64,000 nt of DNA, from assembly GCF_011355085.1 (NCBI RefSeq), contig NZ_VXCP01000025.1, positions 1 to 64,000 on the forward strand, in the 5' to 3' direction. Made by a program: the position numbers and the translations under genes. This DNA comes from Pseudomonas akapageensis (GTDB taxonomy: Bacteria > Pseudomonadota > Gammaproteobacteria > Pseudomonadales > Pseudomonadaceae). Positions 53,208 to 62,459 of this stretch are shown here, one piece after another; the first letter of the stretch is position 1, and each line of letters begins with the position of its first letter. The notes beneath the pieces were generated by a model, which did not search any database, was not told the origin of the DNA, and saw only the letters and a list, made by a program, of their open reading frames with translations.

Positions 53208-54101
53208 TTACTTGTAGGCTACAACCGGTCCCTGATAGTAAGGCAACTCGTCAACCCGTGGCGTGTAGACACCCTCGGACACGCTGCGCTTCACATGAGC
53301 CGCGATCTCATCCATGGGGGCAAACCAGACGTCACCTTTCTCCTTCATGTATTCGATCAATTTCGTCACTTCATGCCATCGCGCCAAGCGACCGGAAAGG
53401 AACGGGTGCCAGACCGGAACGAACAGACCGCCATATTCCCAGGCCGCATCGAATTCGGCCTTGAAAACCTCGACCGCCCGTTGTGGCGATTGAATCGGCA
53501 TCTGAAAATTCAGGTCGATGCTGTGCATGTACTGAGGCCAGTCATCCAGTGCCCAGCTGGAGGGCAGCTCCACCAGTTCTCCCGCCTTTGTGCGCAACAG
53601 ATAGGGAACGTCATCCCCCATCAACGAGGCGTCATAGGTGAAGCCTCGTTCGATCAGCAGATCGGCAGAGTGCTCCGACATGTTGTAGAGCGGCGCCCGC
53701 CAGCCTCGTGGTGCCCGGCCGGTAAAGCGCTTGATGGTGTCGCAGCCACGATCGAGCCAATAGGCCTCCTCTTCCCGACTCAACTCGTTTGGATGTTCAT
53801 GAATGTAGCCGTGATGGCCAATCTCGTGCCCATCTTCGACGATCGCCTCAATGGCCTTGGGATATTGCTCGATGCACCAGGCCGGTATGAAAAACGTCTG
53901 CTTGATCTGGAACCGTCGATAGGTCTCCAGAATCCTTGGAATCGCCACCTTGGGTCCGTAATGCAGCATTGAAATACTGGCTACCCGTGTCGCTGAATCC
54001 TTGGGGTGGGCCACATGCAGAATGCTGTCTGCATCCATATCAAAGGTAAAGGACACGGCGCAGCGGGCGCCATTTGGCCACACAATAGGGTTCTCGATCA
54101 T
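53208..54101 (-). CDS. Polysaccharide-deacetylase-family metal hydrolase (PuuE/cyclic imidase type)
   Basis: A 297-residue NodB-fold enzyme without signal peptide. The metal-binding Asp pair is in FTFDMDAD (near residues 20-24). The HxxxH metal ligands sit in HEIGHHGYIHEHP, and RAPLYN supplies the catalytic arginine. Cytoplasmic members of this branch include allantoinase PuuE and bacterial cyclic-imide hydrolases, which open amide rings rather than deacetylate polymers. It is the last gene of a minus-strand set with an amino acid permease and two SDR enzymes, so small-molecule catabolism is likelier than cell-wall work. Substrate unknown. The ribosome-binding site (GGTGATTAAGC) is weak. Confidence 0.8.
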   Translation of the reverse strand: MIENPIVWPNGARCAVSFTFDMDADSILHVAHPKDSATRVASISMLHYGPKVAIPRILETYRRFQIKQTFFIPAWCIEQYPKAIEAIVEDGHEIGHHGYIHEHPNELSREEEAYWLDRGCDTIKRFTGRAPRGWRAPLYNMSEHSADLLIERGFTYDASLMGDDVPYLLRTKAGELVELPSSWALDDWPQYMHSIDLNFQMPIQSPQRAVEVFKAEFDAAWEYGGLFVPVWHPFLSGRLARWHEVTKLIEYMKEKGDVWFAPMDEIAAHVKRSVSEGVYTPRVDELPYYQGPVVAYK

Positions 54102-54164
54102 GCTTAATCACCAAGTGAAGCTGAAGGTTATTTGACTTACCCAATACAGCGATCAAGTCCGATA

Positions 54165-55073
54165 TCAATATTCGTGATCGATCAGCCAGTTGGAGTAATG
54201 CGTCAGCCCTTTCTCAAGTGTCCATTGCGCTTGATAGCCCAACTCCCGCTGTGCAGCACTCAGATCCCACTCTCCTTGCCGATCCAGATGCCAGTAGCCA
54301 TCACCGATTTCGATCTGGGCTTCAGGAATTATTTTCCTGATGACTTCGACCGCTTCATGCAGTTTCCAGGAACGGTCACCGGCAATATTGAACACACCGC
54401 CCTTCAAGTCTCTGCTTTCAGCCGCCATCAGCACGGCACGCACAACATCTTCGACATGAATATAATGGAAGCGATGATCTCCGCCGGAAGGCAAGGTGAA
54501 CTTTTCACCCCGATGAACTGTTTTAAGTATATCCCTGAGCACCTGCGGCATTTTATTTTCAGGGCCATACACTTCGGCAATCCGCAGCGAGATCACTTCC
54601 ATGCCATAAAGATCATTGTAGACTCGGCCAAAATGCTCGTTGGCAAGTTTGGTTACACCATAAGGTGTCGTTGGATAAGCCGGGGTCTGCTCGTTAATCG
54701 CACCTTCGAAATGCCCGTAGACGGTTTCCGAAGAAAAATTGACCAGTCGCTTGATGCCCGCCAGACGCATTGCCTCGAGCAAATGAATCGTGCCATCGAT
54801 ATTCGCTGCGACCGTCGTAATCGGAAGATCGATGGACAAGTCGGGGTGCGACATTGCTGCCGTATGAATGACACAATCGATGCCAAATTCCTGGATGGTC
54901 CTGACAATCCTCGGGATATCGAACAACTCCCCCTGTACAGGCGTCATGAACTCCGACCTGGCTTCCGAGTAGTCACGGTTGTAACTCACCACCTTGACGC
55001 CCTGCTCGCTGAGTTTTTTCGTCAGGTACCTGCCAACATAGCCCAAACCACCGGTAATCATCACAGCGCTCAT
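54165..55073 (-). CDS. Extended SDR: NAD-dependent epimerase/dehydratase
   Basis: A 302-residue Rossmann enzyme with the extended-SDR nucleotide motif GGLGYVGRYL near residue 8, catalytic YGVTK (Tyr about 142) and the Ser in VNFSSETVYG. Family members act on nucleotide sugars or hydroxy-carbonyl compounds. Good AAGGAT site before ATG 55073. Belongs to the four-gene set 53208-57362; the DNA here is more AT-rich than the flanking secretion and dehydrogenase genes. Specific substrate unknown. Confidence 0.85.
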   Translation of the reverse strand: MSAVMITGGLGYVGRYLTKKLSEQGVKVVSYNRDYSEARSEFMTPVQGELFDIPRIVRTIQEFGIDCVIHTAAMSHPDLSIDLPITTVAANIDGTIHLLEAMRLAGIKRLVNFSSETVYGHFEGAINEQTPAYPTTPYGVTKLANEHFGRVYNDLYGMEVISLRIAEVYGPENKMPQVLRDILKTVHRGEKFTLPSGGDHRFHYIHVEDVVRAVLMAAESRDLKGGVFNIAGDRSWKLHEAVEVIRKIIPEAQIEIGDGYWHLDRQGEWDLSAAQRELGYQAQWTLEKGLTHYSNWLIDHEY

Positions 55074-55145
55074 CTTGTATCCTTCTTGTTATTGGCAAAA
55101 TAAGAAAACACATGATTCAGTGAACTTTGTTTTCGAAACGCCTGA

Positions 55146-55880
55146 CTAGATCGCAGCCCCGCCATTGGGGCTGACAACTTGTCCAACCATATAATCTCCC
55201 GCGGGCCCGGCCAGCGCCTCAACCATGGCCGCGATTTCGTCCGGCTTGCCGAAGCGCTTCAAGGGGAGGGTCGCGCGTGTTTCATCGTTGAATTCGATGG
55301 TGTCGTTGATCAGCATGTCCGTCTCGATCGGCCCCGGCGCCACCGAGTTCACCAACACGCCTTGGGGAGCCACTTCCTTGGCGACCGCTTTGGTCAGCGC
55401 GATAACCCCGCCCTTGGAGGCGCAGTACGCTGCGTAGGTCGGAAACCCGATCAACCCCAGCTCCGAGCTGATATTGATAATCCGCCCTTGCCCGCGAGCC
55501 AGCATGCCCGGCAACACAGCCTGCATGCAGGCCCAGGTACCGCCGAGATTGGTACTGATCATCTGCTCCCACTGGGCCCAGGTGGTCTGCGCTACCGTGG
55601 CCGATACCAGTCTCCCGGCATTGTTGACAAGAATATCCACCCGCCCGTAGCGACTTTCCGCCTCCCGGATGATTCCGGCTGCGCCTTGCGGATTACTGAC
55701 ATCGGCTTGCACAGTGATGCCGTCGCCGCCGTTTTCCTCGGCGGTACGCAACACGGCGTCCAGTTGATCCTTGTCGTCGAAGTAGTTGAGTACCAAATGA
55801 TCCCCAGCCGCAGCAAAACGCTTGGCGATTGCCAGCCCAATGCCCCTTCCCGCGCCAGTAATTACGACAACACGCTTCAT
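55146..55880 (-). CDS. Classical SDR oxidoreductase (FabG-like)
   Basis: A 244-residue short-chain dehydrogenase with TGAGRGIG (NAD(P) binding), NNAG, catalytic Ser in NISSELG, and YxxxK in YAAYCASKGG (Tyr near 152, Lys 156). ATG 55880 with AGGTGAG site; the frame extends further but without support. Cofactor preference is not obvious: Asp is absent at the end of the second strand, and the ...YFDDKD... loop could favour NAD. Oxidises or reduces an alcohol/ketone in the same pathway as its neighbours. Confidence 0.88.
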   Translation of the reverse strand: MKRVVVITGAGRGIGLAIAKRFAAAGDHLVLNYFDDKDQLDAVLRTAEENGGDGITVQADVSNPQGAAGIIREAESRYGRVDILVNNAGRLVSATVAQTTWAQWEQMISTNLGGTWACMQAVLPGMLARGQGRIINISSELGLIGFPTYAAYCASKGGVIALTKAVAKEVAPQGVLVNSVAPGPIETDMLINDTIEFNDETRATLPLKRFGKPDEIAAMVEALAGPAGDYMVGQVVSPNGGAAI

Positions 55881-55940
55881 AAGCTCACCTAAGTTGTTTA
55901 GCGAGCGCCACAGGGCGGCGCCCATTGTGTTTTTGCGAAA

Positions 55941-57362
55941 TCAGGACGCTTGAGAAAGTACGACGCGTTTGGAGACACGTGACTGCCAGACCAGGATCAA
56001 TGCGCCAGACAGGATCGTCAGTGCACCGAGGTACCAGGCGGTGTACTGGTCCTCGGGAGAAACCGGATTCGCCCCGGCGGTGTAGCCGATGTAACCCAGC
56101 ACCAGAATCGCGAGAGACGCCGGAATCGACAATGCCAGGGCCAGCCCGAAAGGTTGGCGGCGCCAGGTCATGACAATGAAGGCTGCGATAGCGGCCATGT
56201 AGGACATGACCAGGGTGATGGTCACTACGTCGTAGTACCAGGAGATCTTTTCCAGTGGCTTCCACCAGACCAGGGCGATAGCGACGGCCGCAACGACAAC
56301 GCTGGCCAGCCAAGGGGACCTTGATTTGTTGACTGAGCAAAACGCTGCGGGCAGATGCCCTTCCTCACTCATTCGGTAAAGCGTACGAGCGGCCGCACTG
56401 GAGGAAATCTGCAATCCGGCACATGCCGAAGTGACCACGACAAACAATGCAATCCAGGCCATGGCCGGCGGCAAGTAGACATTCGCGACCGCGGCAATCG
56501 GTCCGCCGTTACCGTCTTCGATGATTGCCGCCAACTTCTCTACCGGCACCGCGTACTGCCAGCCGATTGCCGCGAGCGTGTAAATAACAAAGGCTGACGT
56601 GAGCACGAGCAGCATGGAACGTTGAACAGTCCGCACAGGAATACGCGACTCTTCAATGTAGTTGATCGCCGAATCGAAGTTGGCAAGCATCCAGACGCCG
56701 AACAGTACACCCGGCCCGATCGCGGACCACCCACCTGCTCCTTCCAGCGAGTACATGGAAGTCACCGACAAATCCTGGACCTGAGGATTGATGAGCCCCA
56801 TCAATCCGAGTCCGGCGACAACAGTGATTTCAAAGATCAGAAAGACGCTCGCCACTTTGGCTGTGGCATTGACGCCGTTGCAGGAGATAGCGAGGAATAT
56901 CAGAACCATGGACGTGGCGATTATTTTGGCGTTAAGCGCGCCCGCCACTGCCGGAATCAGTGCCTGTATATATTCGGTGCCAATGATTGCGCACATTGCC
57001 ATTACGGCCATGCAGGCAACGGAATATGCCCAGCCGAGAATGGTCCCGACACTCGAGTGCAAAAACCGCGACGTGAAGGTGAATACCCCTCCGGCCGACG
57101 GTGCTTGTCGAGTCAGGGAAATCATGCAGAAGGCCATGACCAACATTGGAAAGAAGTAAGCGATCAAGATGGCCAGCGGAGCCTGGTGGCCTGATATCGA
57201 GTAGAGAATCGACATCGAAGAAGCAGCGATCCAGCCTGGCGCATTGAAGCCAAGTGCCGAAAAGGTTACATCCCTGGTATTTAGAGTGCCTTTATTAAGA
57301 GCTGTATTGAGCTCGCGAACAGTTCCATCATGGTCATAGCCGATTATTTCATAGAGTTTCAT
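55941..57362 (-). CDS. APC-superfamily amino acid permease
   Basis: A 473-residue membrane protein with about twelve helices. It has the APC family's first-helix region (LGFNAPGWIAASSM) and the conserved GVFTFTSRFLHSSVG segment. It imports amino acids or related amines. First gene of the minus-strand set. Its start is preceded only by a weak AGAGC sequence. The 256 bases upstream separate it from a truncated dehydrogenase gene and contain an AT-rich stretch likely to hold the promoter. Substrate unknown. Confidence 0.88.
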   Translation of the reverse strand: MKLYEIIGYDHDGTVRELNTALNKGTLNTRDVTFSALGFNAPGWIAASSMSILYSISGHQAPLAILIAYFFPMLVMAFCMISLTRQAPSAGGVFTFTSRFLHSSVGTILGWAYSVACMAVMAMCAIIGTEYIQALIPAVAGALNAKIIATSMVLIFLAISCNGVNATAKVASVFLIFEITVVAGLGLMGLINPQVQDLSVTSMYSLEGAGGWSAIGPGVLFGVWMLANFDSAINYIEESRIPVRTVQRSMLLVLTSAFVIYTLAAIGWQYAVPVEKLAAIIEDGNGGPIAAVANVYLPPAMAWIALFVVVTSACAGLQISSSAAARTLYRMSEEGHLPAAFCSVNKSRSPWLASVVVAAVAIALVWWKPLEKISWYYDVVTITLVMSYMAAIAAFIVMTWRRQPFGLALALSIPASLAILVLGYIGYTAGANPVSPEDQYTAWYLGALTILSGALILVWQSRVSKRVVLSQAS

Positions 57363-57618
57363 TATTTTTATGCTCTGTTCAATAGCTATAGAAGATGTCG
57401 CAACGCCGAATAATCTAAATGCAATAGGTCCTTATATAAGACTGATTCCTCGCGGAGAGGGAGGGGTTGAGAAGTATAGGAACAGCCAAAAAATACCTAC
57501 CATCAAAAATCACAGATGTTTGCATCTGAATTTTCGAAGTAAGTGCTTTATGAAAATCGAGCGAATGGCAGCTGCCAGCCCGACGACGCCCCTGGGCCGG
57601 GCATCTTCCGACGAGAGA

Positions 57619-57984
57619 GCATCACTGCAACGCGCATTGCAGGGCTTGCACGGCCAACTCACCGCCACCCTGATTGCCGAGCCCGGCGATCTCCAGGCCC
57701 ATGGCGAGCTGGTCCCGCTGCTGGAACAGAAGGTCGGCCGGGTGTTGTTCAACGGTTACCCGACCGGTGTCGAAGTCTGCGATGCGATGGTCCATGGCGG
57801 CCCCTACCCGGCGACCTCCGATGCCCGTGGCACCTCGGTCGGCAGCCTGGCCATCGACCGTTTCCTGCGTCCGGTGTGCTACCAGAACTGCCCTGATGCG
57901 TTGTTGCCCGAAGCTCTCAAGGACGCCAACCCGCTGGGCATCACCCGTCTGGTCGACGGCCTCGGCAGTCGCCAGGCGCTGTAA
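57619..57984 (+). pseudogene. 3' remnant of alpha-ketoglutaric semialdehyde dehydrogenase
   Basis: Only the last 120 or so residues of an aldehyde dehydrogenase of about 525 residues remain. They run from LQRALQGLHGQLTAT through GRVLFNGYPTGVEVCDAMVH and YPATSDARGTSVGSLAIDR to the normal end (ITRLVDG). The catalytic Cys and NADP-binding parts are missing. The upstream in-frame sequence (from about 57370) has no resemblance to the family and is AT-rich. The intact enzyme finishes hydroxyproline or sugar-acid breakdown to 2-oxoglutarate, and is often encoded beside the Ldh-family reductase found here at 58021. The junction near 57600 marks a deletion or insertion event. Confidence 0.88.
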
Positions 57985-57991
57985 AACCAAA

Positions 57992-58012
57992 GCGGGCGCC
58001 ACTGGCGCCCGC
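57992..58012. terminator. Hairpin between convergent dehydrogenase remnant and reductase gene
   Basis: GCGGGCGCC and GGCGCCCGC form a 9-bp perfect stem around ACT. A short A-run before it provides T residues for the minus strand transcript of the reductase (AAAACCAAA on plus). Confidence 0.65.
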
Positions 58013-58020
58013 GCTGCTTC

Positions 58021-59028
58021 TCAATCCAGCAATGCCCTGAGCTCGCTGTACAGCGCCTCGGGGATCTGCACCCCCTCTACCAGGCTCTGCGCGCGCGCCT
58101 CATAACGTCGTTGCGACGGCAACCGGGCGCCCTGCCCCTGAATGCTCTCGAACAAGACTTCGGCACGGCCCAGGTGCTGCTCGGTGGCATCCCCGAGGAA
58201 GCGCCGAGGATCCAGCGCGATGATCAGCTCGCCATGGTACGGCGACGACTTGCTGCCGGCGTCATAGGCCAGCGACTCGGCGCTGGTCAGGTCCCCGATC
58301 AGGGGCCCGGCGATCAACTCCACCATCGCGGCCAGCGCCGAGCCCTTGTGCCCACCGAAGGTCAACATGGCACCGGTATCGAGCACCACATTGGCATCGG
58401 TACTCGGTTGCCCCTGGGCATCCACGCCCCACCCCTCGGGAATGGGTTTGCCGGCACGCCGATGCAGCTCGATATCACCACGGGCAATTGCACTGGTGGC
58501 GAAGTCGAACACGAAGGGATCCTTGCCAGGGCGCGGCCAGCCAAAGGCAATGGGGTTGGTACCGAACACCGGCTGGTTGCCCCCCGCCGGCGCTACCCAG
58601 GCATGGCTGGGATTGCAGGCCAGCGCCACGAGCCCCGCAGAGGTGAGCTGCTCTATCTCGACCCACAGTGCGGAAAAATGCACACAGCGATTGATCGCCA
58701 GGGCAGCGATGCCATTGCTCCGCGCTTTCTCCTCCAGTAGTGGCAGGCCCGCCTGGAACGCCAATTGGGAAAAACCGCCAGCCGCATCGACACGCACGAT
58801 CGAGGGTGCCTGATCGATGACACGAGGCTCGGCAACAGCAGAAACCTTACCCGCCTTCAACGAACTCACGCAGCCAAGAATCCGGTACAAGCCATGGGAG
58901 GCGCAGCCATCGCGTTCGCCAGCGATCACGGTAGTGGTCACGGCTTGCGCATGGGCGGCGCTGAAACCGTTATGCAACAAGATCGATTCGGCCAGCTCGC
59001 GAGCTTCGGCCAGGGTCATTCGGATCAT
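58021..59028 (-). CDS. Ldh-family NAD(P)H oxidoreductase, probable delta1-pyrroline/piperideine-2-carboxylate reductase
   Basis: A 335-residue member of the malate/L-lactate dehydrogenase (non-classical) family. Family landmarks: catalytic His in RCVHFSALW, GGNQPVFGTNPIAFGWPRPG, and FGGHKGSALA near residue 240. Pseudomonas DpkA-type enzymes, which reduce cyclic imines formed from D-proline, D-lysine or hydroxyproline, have this sequence type. The neighbouring semialdehyde dehydrogenase remnant points to a former hydroxyproline locus. The ATG at 59028 is chosen because AAGGAG lies 6 bases before it. Ureidoglycolate or malate dehydrogenase are alternatives in the same family. Confidence 0.8.
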   Translation of the reverse strand: MIRMTLAEARELAESILLHNGFSAAHAQAVTTTVIAGERDGCASHGLYRILGCVSSLKAGKVSAVAEPRVIDQAPSIVRVDAAGGFSQLAFQAGLPLLEEKARSNGIAALAINRCVHFSALWVEIEQLTSAGLVALACNPSHAWVAPAGGNQPVFGTNPIAFGWPRPGKDPFVFDFATSAIARGDIELHRRAGKPIPEGWGVDAQGQPSTDANVVLDTGAMLTFGGHKGSALAAMVELIAGPLIGDLTSAESLAYDAGSKSSPYHGELIIALDPRRFLGDATEQHLGRAEVLFESIQGQGARLPSQRRYEARAQSLVEGVQIPEALYSELRALLD

Positions 59029-59122
59029 CTTCATCTCCTTGGATCGACCTCCCATACTGGTCTCTACCAAGGATTACGGCTTGATCCCTTTGCACGGCGT
59101 TGATGATGAATTCGGCACAACC

Positions 59123-59332
59123 TCAAAGGGGCGACCCTGTACCTCGACGGGGCTCTTTTTCAATCATCTCGGCATTGAACGTGGCGGTGTGATGCTGGCC
59201 CGCCTTGTCGAACCAGTCGCATCTCACCTGCACGCTATAACCATCGCTCGTGTCGTTATCGACATCCCTTACAGTCATGAGTGGACCACCACTGTTCAGG
59301 ACCACCAGATCGCCCTTCTCGAAATTCGACAT
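59123..59332 (-). CDS. YodC-like (DUF2158) small protein
   Basis: A 69-residue protein with the DUF2158 pattern: FEKGDLVVLNSGGPLMTVRD at the start and VRCDWFDKAG in the middle. These small beta-rich proteins are widespread but of unknown function. The ATG at 59332 follows GGAGCCGGGC. It lies between the reductase and the amine oxidase, transcribed on the minus strand. Confidence 0.85.
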   Translation of the reverse strand: MSNFEKGDLVVLNSGGPLMTVRDVDNDTSDGYSVQVRCDWFDKAGQHHTATFNAEMIEKEPRRGTGSPL

Positions 59333-59500
59333 TGCCCGGCTCCATGGAGGATTGTGATTTCATCATGGGTCGACGGCCGTGACATTTCAATGAATCAGGC
59401 ACGCAATCCAATAAATCTGGCCGACAATCTAATGACCGACTCTTGCCAGACGTGCACAGTATCGAGGCGGCCTGTCCGGCACACCTTCAGGAAAGTGAAC

Positions 59501-61789
59501 ATGTTCAACCCGATCGCTCTAATAAAAAGAAACGCCATCAAACCCTTGGTCCTTGCCATCTCGCTGGGCTTGCCAGGCCTGCCGTTGACAGTGCCCACGG
59601 CCAGCGCCCACGGCGGTGAAGCCGAAATGGTGCCGCTGCAGTCGACCCTTGAGGCGTTCGGCGCAACCGTCAAATGGGATGACTATGCCAACCTGTTCGT
59701 GATCCAGAAGGACGGTGCCTTTATCAAGGTCAAGCCGGACAGCAAGACTGCCGTACTCAACGGCAAGCGCACTGAACTCACGGTACCGGTGGTGTTCAAG
59801 GACAAGACCGCGTACATGTCCAAGGACTTCATCAACCAGATGTTCCAGTCCGGCCTGGACACGACCTTTGTCGTCGAAACCCGCCCCAACCCGCTCAACC
59901 CCTTGAGCGCTGACGAGATCAACGCCGCGGTCGGCGTGGTCAAGGCTTCGGACAAATACCGGCCAGGCTTGCGCTTCACCGAAGTGTCGGTGCATGTGCC
60001 GCCCAAGGATCAGGTCTGGAACTTTGCCCTGAACGGCCAGCCGACCACCGAATCACGCGCCGCCAATATCGTGGTGCTCGACGGCAAGCACGTGTTCGAG
60101 GGCCTGGTCGACCTGAAGACCGGCACCCTGCAATCCTGGAAACCCATCGAGGGCGCCCACGGCATGGTGCTGCTCGACGACTTCGCCACCGTGCAGTCGG
60201 TGATCGAAGGCAGCAGCGAATACGCCGAGGCCCTGGCCAAGCGCGGCATCGACGACGTCAAGAAAGTCGTGGCCACCCCGCTGACCGTTGGCTACTTCGA
60301 CGGCAAGGATGGCTTGCAGCAGGACCAGCGCCTGCTCAAGGTGGTGAGCTACCTCAATACCGGCGACGACAACTACTGGGCCCACCCGATTGAAAACCTG
60401 GTCGCGGTGGTCGACCTGGAACAGAAAAAAATCCTCAAGATCGAAGACGCAGGCGTCGTCCCGGTGCCGATGAAGGCCACGCCCTTCGACGGTCGCGCGC
60501 TCAAGGCGCCCGAGGTCAAACCGCTGGAAATCACCGAGCCCGAAGGCAAGAACTACACCATCAGCGGCAACAGCATTCACTGGCAGAACTGGGACTTCCA
60601 CGTCCGCCTGGACTCGCGGGTCGGGCCGATCCTGTCCACCGTTACCTATAACGACCAGGGCAAGAAACGCAAAATCATGTACGAAGGCTCGCTGGGCGGC
60701 ATGATCGTGCCCTACGGCGACCCGGACGCGGGCTGGTACTTCAAGGCCTACCTGGACTCCGGCGACTACGGCATGGGCACCCTGACCTCACCGCTGGCCC
60801 GCGGCAAGGACGCCCCGCAGAACGCCGTGCTGCTCGACGCCACCATTGCCGACTATACCGGCCAACCGCAGCAGATCCCCCGCGCCATGGCCGTGTTCGA
60901 ACGCTATGCCGGACCCGAATACAAGCACCAGGAAATGGGCCGCCCGAACCTCAGCACCGAGCGCCGCGAACTGGTGGTGCGCTGGATCAGCACCGTGGGC
61001 AACTACGACTACATCTTCGACTGGGTCTTCCAGCAGAACGGCACCATCGGCATCGACGCCGGCGCCACCGGTATCGAAGCGGTCAAGGGCGTGGTCTCCA
61101 AGACCATGCACGACGCCACCGCCAAGGAAGACACCCGCTACGGCACCCTGCTGGACCACAACATCGTCGGCTCCACCCACCAGCACATCTACAACTTCCG
61201 CCTGGACATGGACGTGGACGGTGAAAACAACGCGCTGGTCGAGGTCAACCCGCAGATTGCCGGCAACGACCGTGGCGGCCCGCGCACCAGCACCATGCAG
61301 ACCGAAACCCACATCGTCGCTGACGAACAGCAAGCGGCGCAGAAATTCGACCCGGCGACCATTCGCCTGCTGAGCAACCCGGGCAAGGAAAACAAGGTCG
61401 GCAACCCGGTTTCCTATCAGTTGATTCCTTACGCCGGCGGTACTCACCCGGTGGCCAAGGGCGCCAACTTCGGCAAGGACGAGTGGCTCTACCACCGTTT
61501 GAGCTTCATGGACAAACAGCTGTGGGTGACCCGCTACAACCCGGAAGAGAAATACCCGGAAGGCAAATACCCGAACCGCTCGGACCACGACTCGGGGCTG
61601 GGGCAATTCACCAGCGACAACCAGTCCATCGACAACACCGACAACGTGGTCTGGCTGACCACCGGCACCACCCACGTGGCCCGCGCCGAGGAATGGCCGA
61701 TCATGCCGACTGAATGGGTGCATGTGTTGTTGAAGCCGTGGAACTTCTTCGATGAAACGCCCACGCTGAACCTGAGCGCACCGAAGTGA
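59501..61789 (+). CDS. tynA: Copper amine oxidase (tyramine/primary amine oxidase)
   Basis: A 762-residue periplasmic enzyme. A long signal peptide ends at TASA (residue 36). An N-terminal copper-amine-oxidase-like domain (about 40-125, LQSTLEAFGATVKWDDYANL) is typical of the E. coli TynA type. The topaquinone precursor is Tyr502 in VGNYDYIF. The catalytic base is the Asp in YLDSGDYGMG, and copper histidines include HQHIYNF. It oxidises primary amines such as tyramine or phenylethylamine to aldehydes, releasing ammonia and hydrogen peroxide. ATG 59501 has AGGAAAG. No aldehyde dehydrogenase accompanies it here. Confidence 0.96.
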   Translation: MFNPIALIKRNAIKPLVLAISLGLPGLPLTVPTASAHGGEAEMVPLQSTLEAFGATVKWDDYANLFVIQKDGAFIKVKPDSKTAVLNGKRTELTVPVVFKDKTAYMSKDFINQMFQSGLDTTFVVETRPNPLNPLSADEINAAVGVVKASDKYRPGLRFTEVSVHVPPKDQVWNFALNGQPTTESRAANIVVLDGKHVFEGLVDLKTGTLQSWKPIEGAHGMVLLDDFATVQSVIEGSSEYAEALAKRGIDDVKKVVATPLTVGYFDGKDGLQQDQRLLKVVSYLNTGDDNYWAHPIENLVAVVDLEQKKILKIEDAGVVPVPMKATPFDGRALKAPEVKPLEITEPEGKNYTISGNSIHWQNWDFHVRLDSRVGPILSTVTYNDQGKKRKIMYEGSLGGMIVPYGDPDAGWYFKAYLDSGDYGMGTLTSPLARGKDAPQNAVLLDATIADYTGQPQQIPRAMAVFERYAGPEYKHQEMGRPNLSTERRELVVRWISTVGNYDYIFDWVFQQNGTIGIDAGATGIEAVKGVVSKTMHDATAKEDTRYGTLLDHNIVGSTHQHIYNFRLDMDVDGENNALVEVNPQIAGNDRGGPRTSTMQTETHIVADEQQAAQKFDPATIRLLSNPGKENKVGNPVSYQLIPYAGGTHPVAKGANFGKDEWLYHRLSFMDKQLWVTRYNPEEKYPEGKYPNRSDHDSGLGQFTSDNQSIDNTDNVVWLTTGTTHVARAEEWPIMPTEWVHVLLKPWNFFDETPTLNLSAPK

Positions 61790-61796
61790 TGGAGAC

Positions 61797-61826
61797 TGCA
61801 GGAGCGGCGCAAGCCGTTCCTGCAGA
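61797..61826 (+). terminator. Hairpin after the amine oxidase gene
   Basis: CTGCAGGAGCGGC and GCCGTTCCTGCAG pair around GCAA, with one G-U pair. It lies between convergent genes, only 9 bases before the next stop codon. The T-run is poor. Confidence 0.55.
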
Positions 61827-61835
61827 TCGGATGGC

Positions 61836-62156
61836 TCAGCGATGGGCCAACTTGTACCTGACGCACTCTTCATAGAAGCTCTGCCGGACCGCAGCAGGCT
61901 TGAACCGCGATGGACTGTCGTAGGTTTGCTCGGTAATGCCCAAGGCCATCATACGCATCCAGCCCTTGCTGAACCGGGTTGCCTGAATCTTCTGGCGCGC
62001 GGCATACAGCGAGACCCCCGACAGCTTGAGCTCCTGGGCTCTTGCCGCAGTACCCGCCCCCCAGTCGCACATGTACCTGTCATTGGCCATCAGCTCTTTG
62101 GCCTGGGCAGAGGCTGCGACGCCGACCAGGGCAAGCGAAATCAATACATTGCGCAT
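61836..62156 (-). CDS. Small exported hypothetical protein (106 residues)
   Basis: A Sec signal peptide (MRNVLISLALVGVAASAQAK) ends at AQA. The mature 86-residue protein has two cysteines (MCDWG and ECVRY), which could form one disulfide, and regular helices. Family not recognised. It is convergent with the amine oxidase gene. Confidence 0.75.
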   Translation of the reverse strand: MRNVLISLALVGVAASAQAKELMANDRYMCDWGAGTAARAQELKLSGVSLYAARQKIQATRFSKGWMRMMALGITEQTYDSPSRFKPAAVRQSFYEECVRYKLAHR

Positions 62157-62273
62157 TTACGTTCAAACCTAAACACCTGAAATTAAAGTGATTTTCGCGA
62201 TAACTTTGAGGTTTGGGGGCCAGCAAAATGCCTTCTGGGGCCACTTTGCGGCCTAATCGCTGCGGTCCGGCGA

Positions 62274-62348
62274 TCCGGCAAGCCAGCTCCCACAGGGTCA
62301 CCTACAGAGATCTGCAGTGAACTCTGTGGGAGCTGGCTTGCCAGCGAT
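62274..62348. repeat. Palindromic repeat (GGCAAGCCAGCTCCCACAG family)
   Basis: Arms GGCAAGCCAGCTCCCACAG and CTGTGGGAGCTGGCTTGCC are perfect inverse copies. The left end (GATCC) deviates from the usual ATCGCT. Same family as 6406 and 35802. Confidence 0.9.
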
Positions 62349-62459
62349 AGCGGTCTACCTGTAGGCAAATTCTCTATTTCTTGAACGACATTTCCCAAGC
62401 ATAATCAACCCGCCTTGAACGCTGTTGCGCCTGAGTTTGCCGCTGGCTAGTCTTGCCCA

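Noticed and set aside
58817..59500. Extension of the copper amine oxidase frame upstream of 59501
   Set aside because: It overlaps the reductase and DUF2158 genes on the other strand and lies before a normal signal peptide with a ribosome-binding site.
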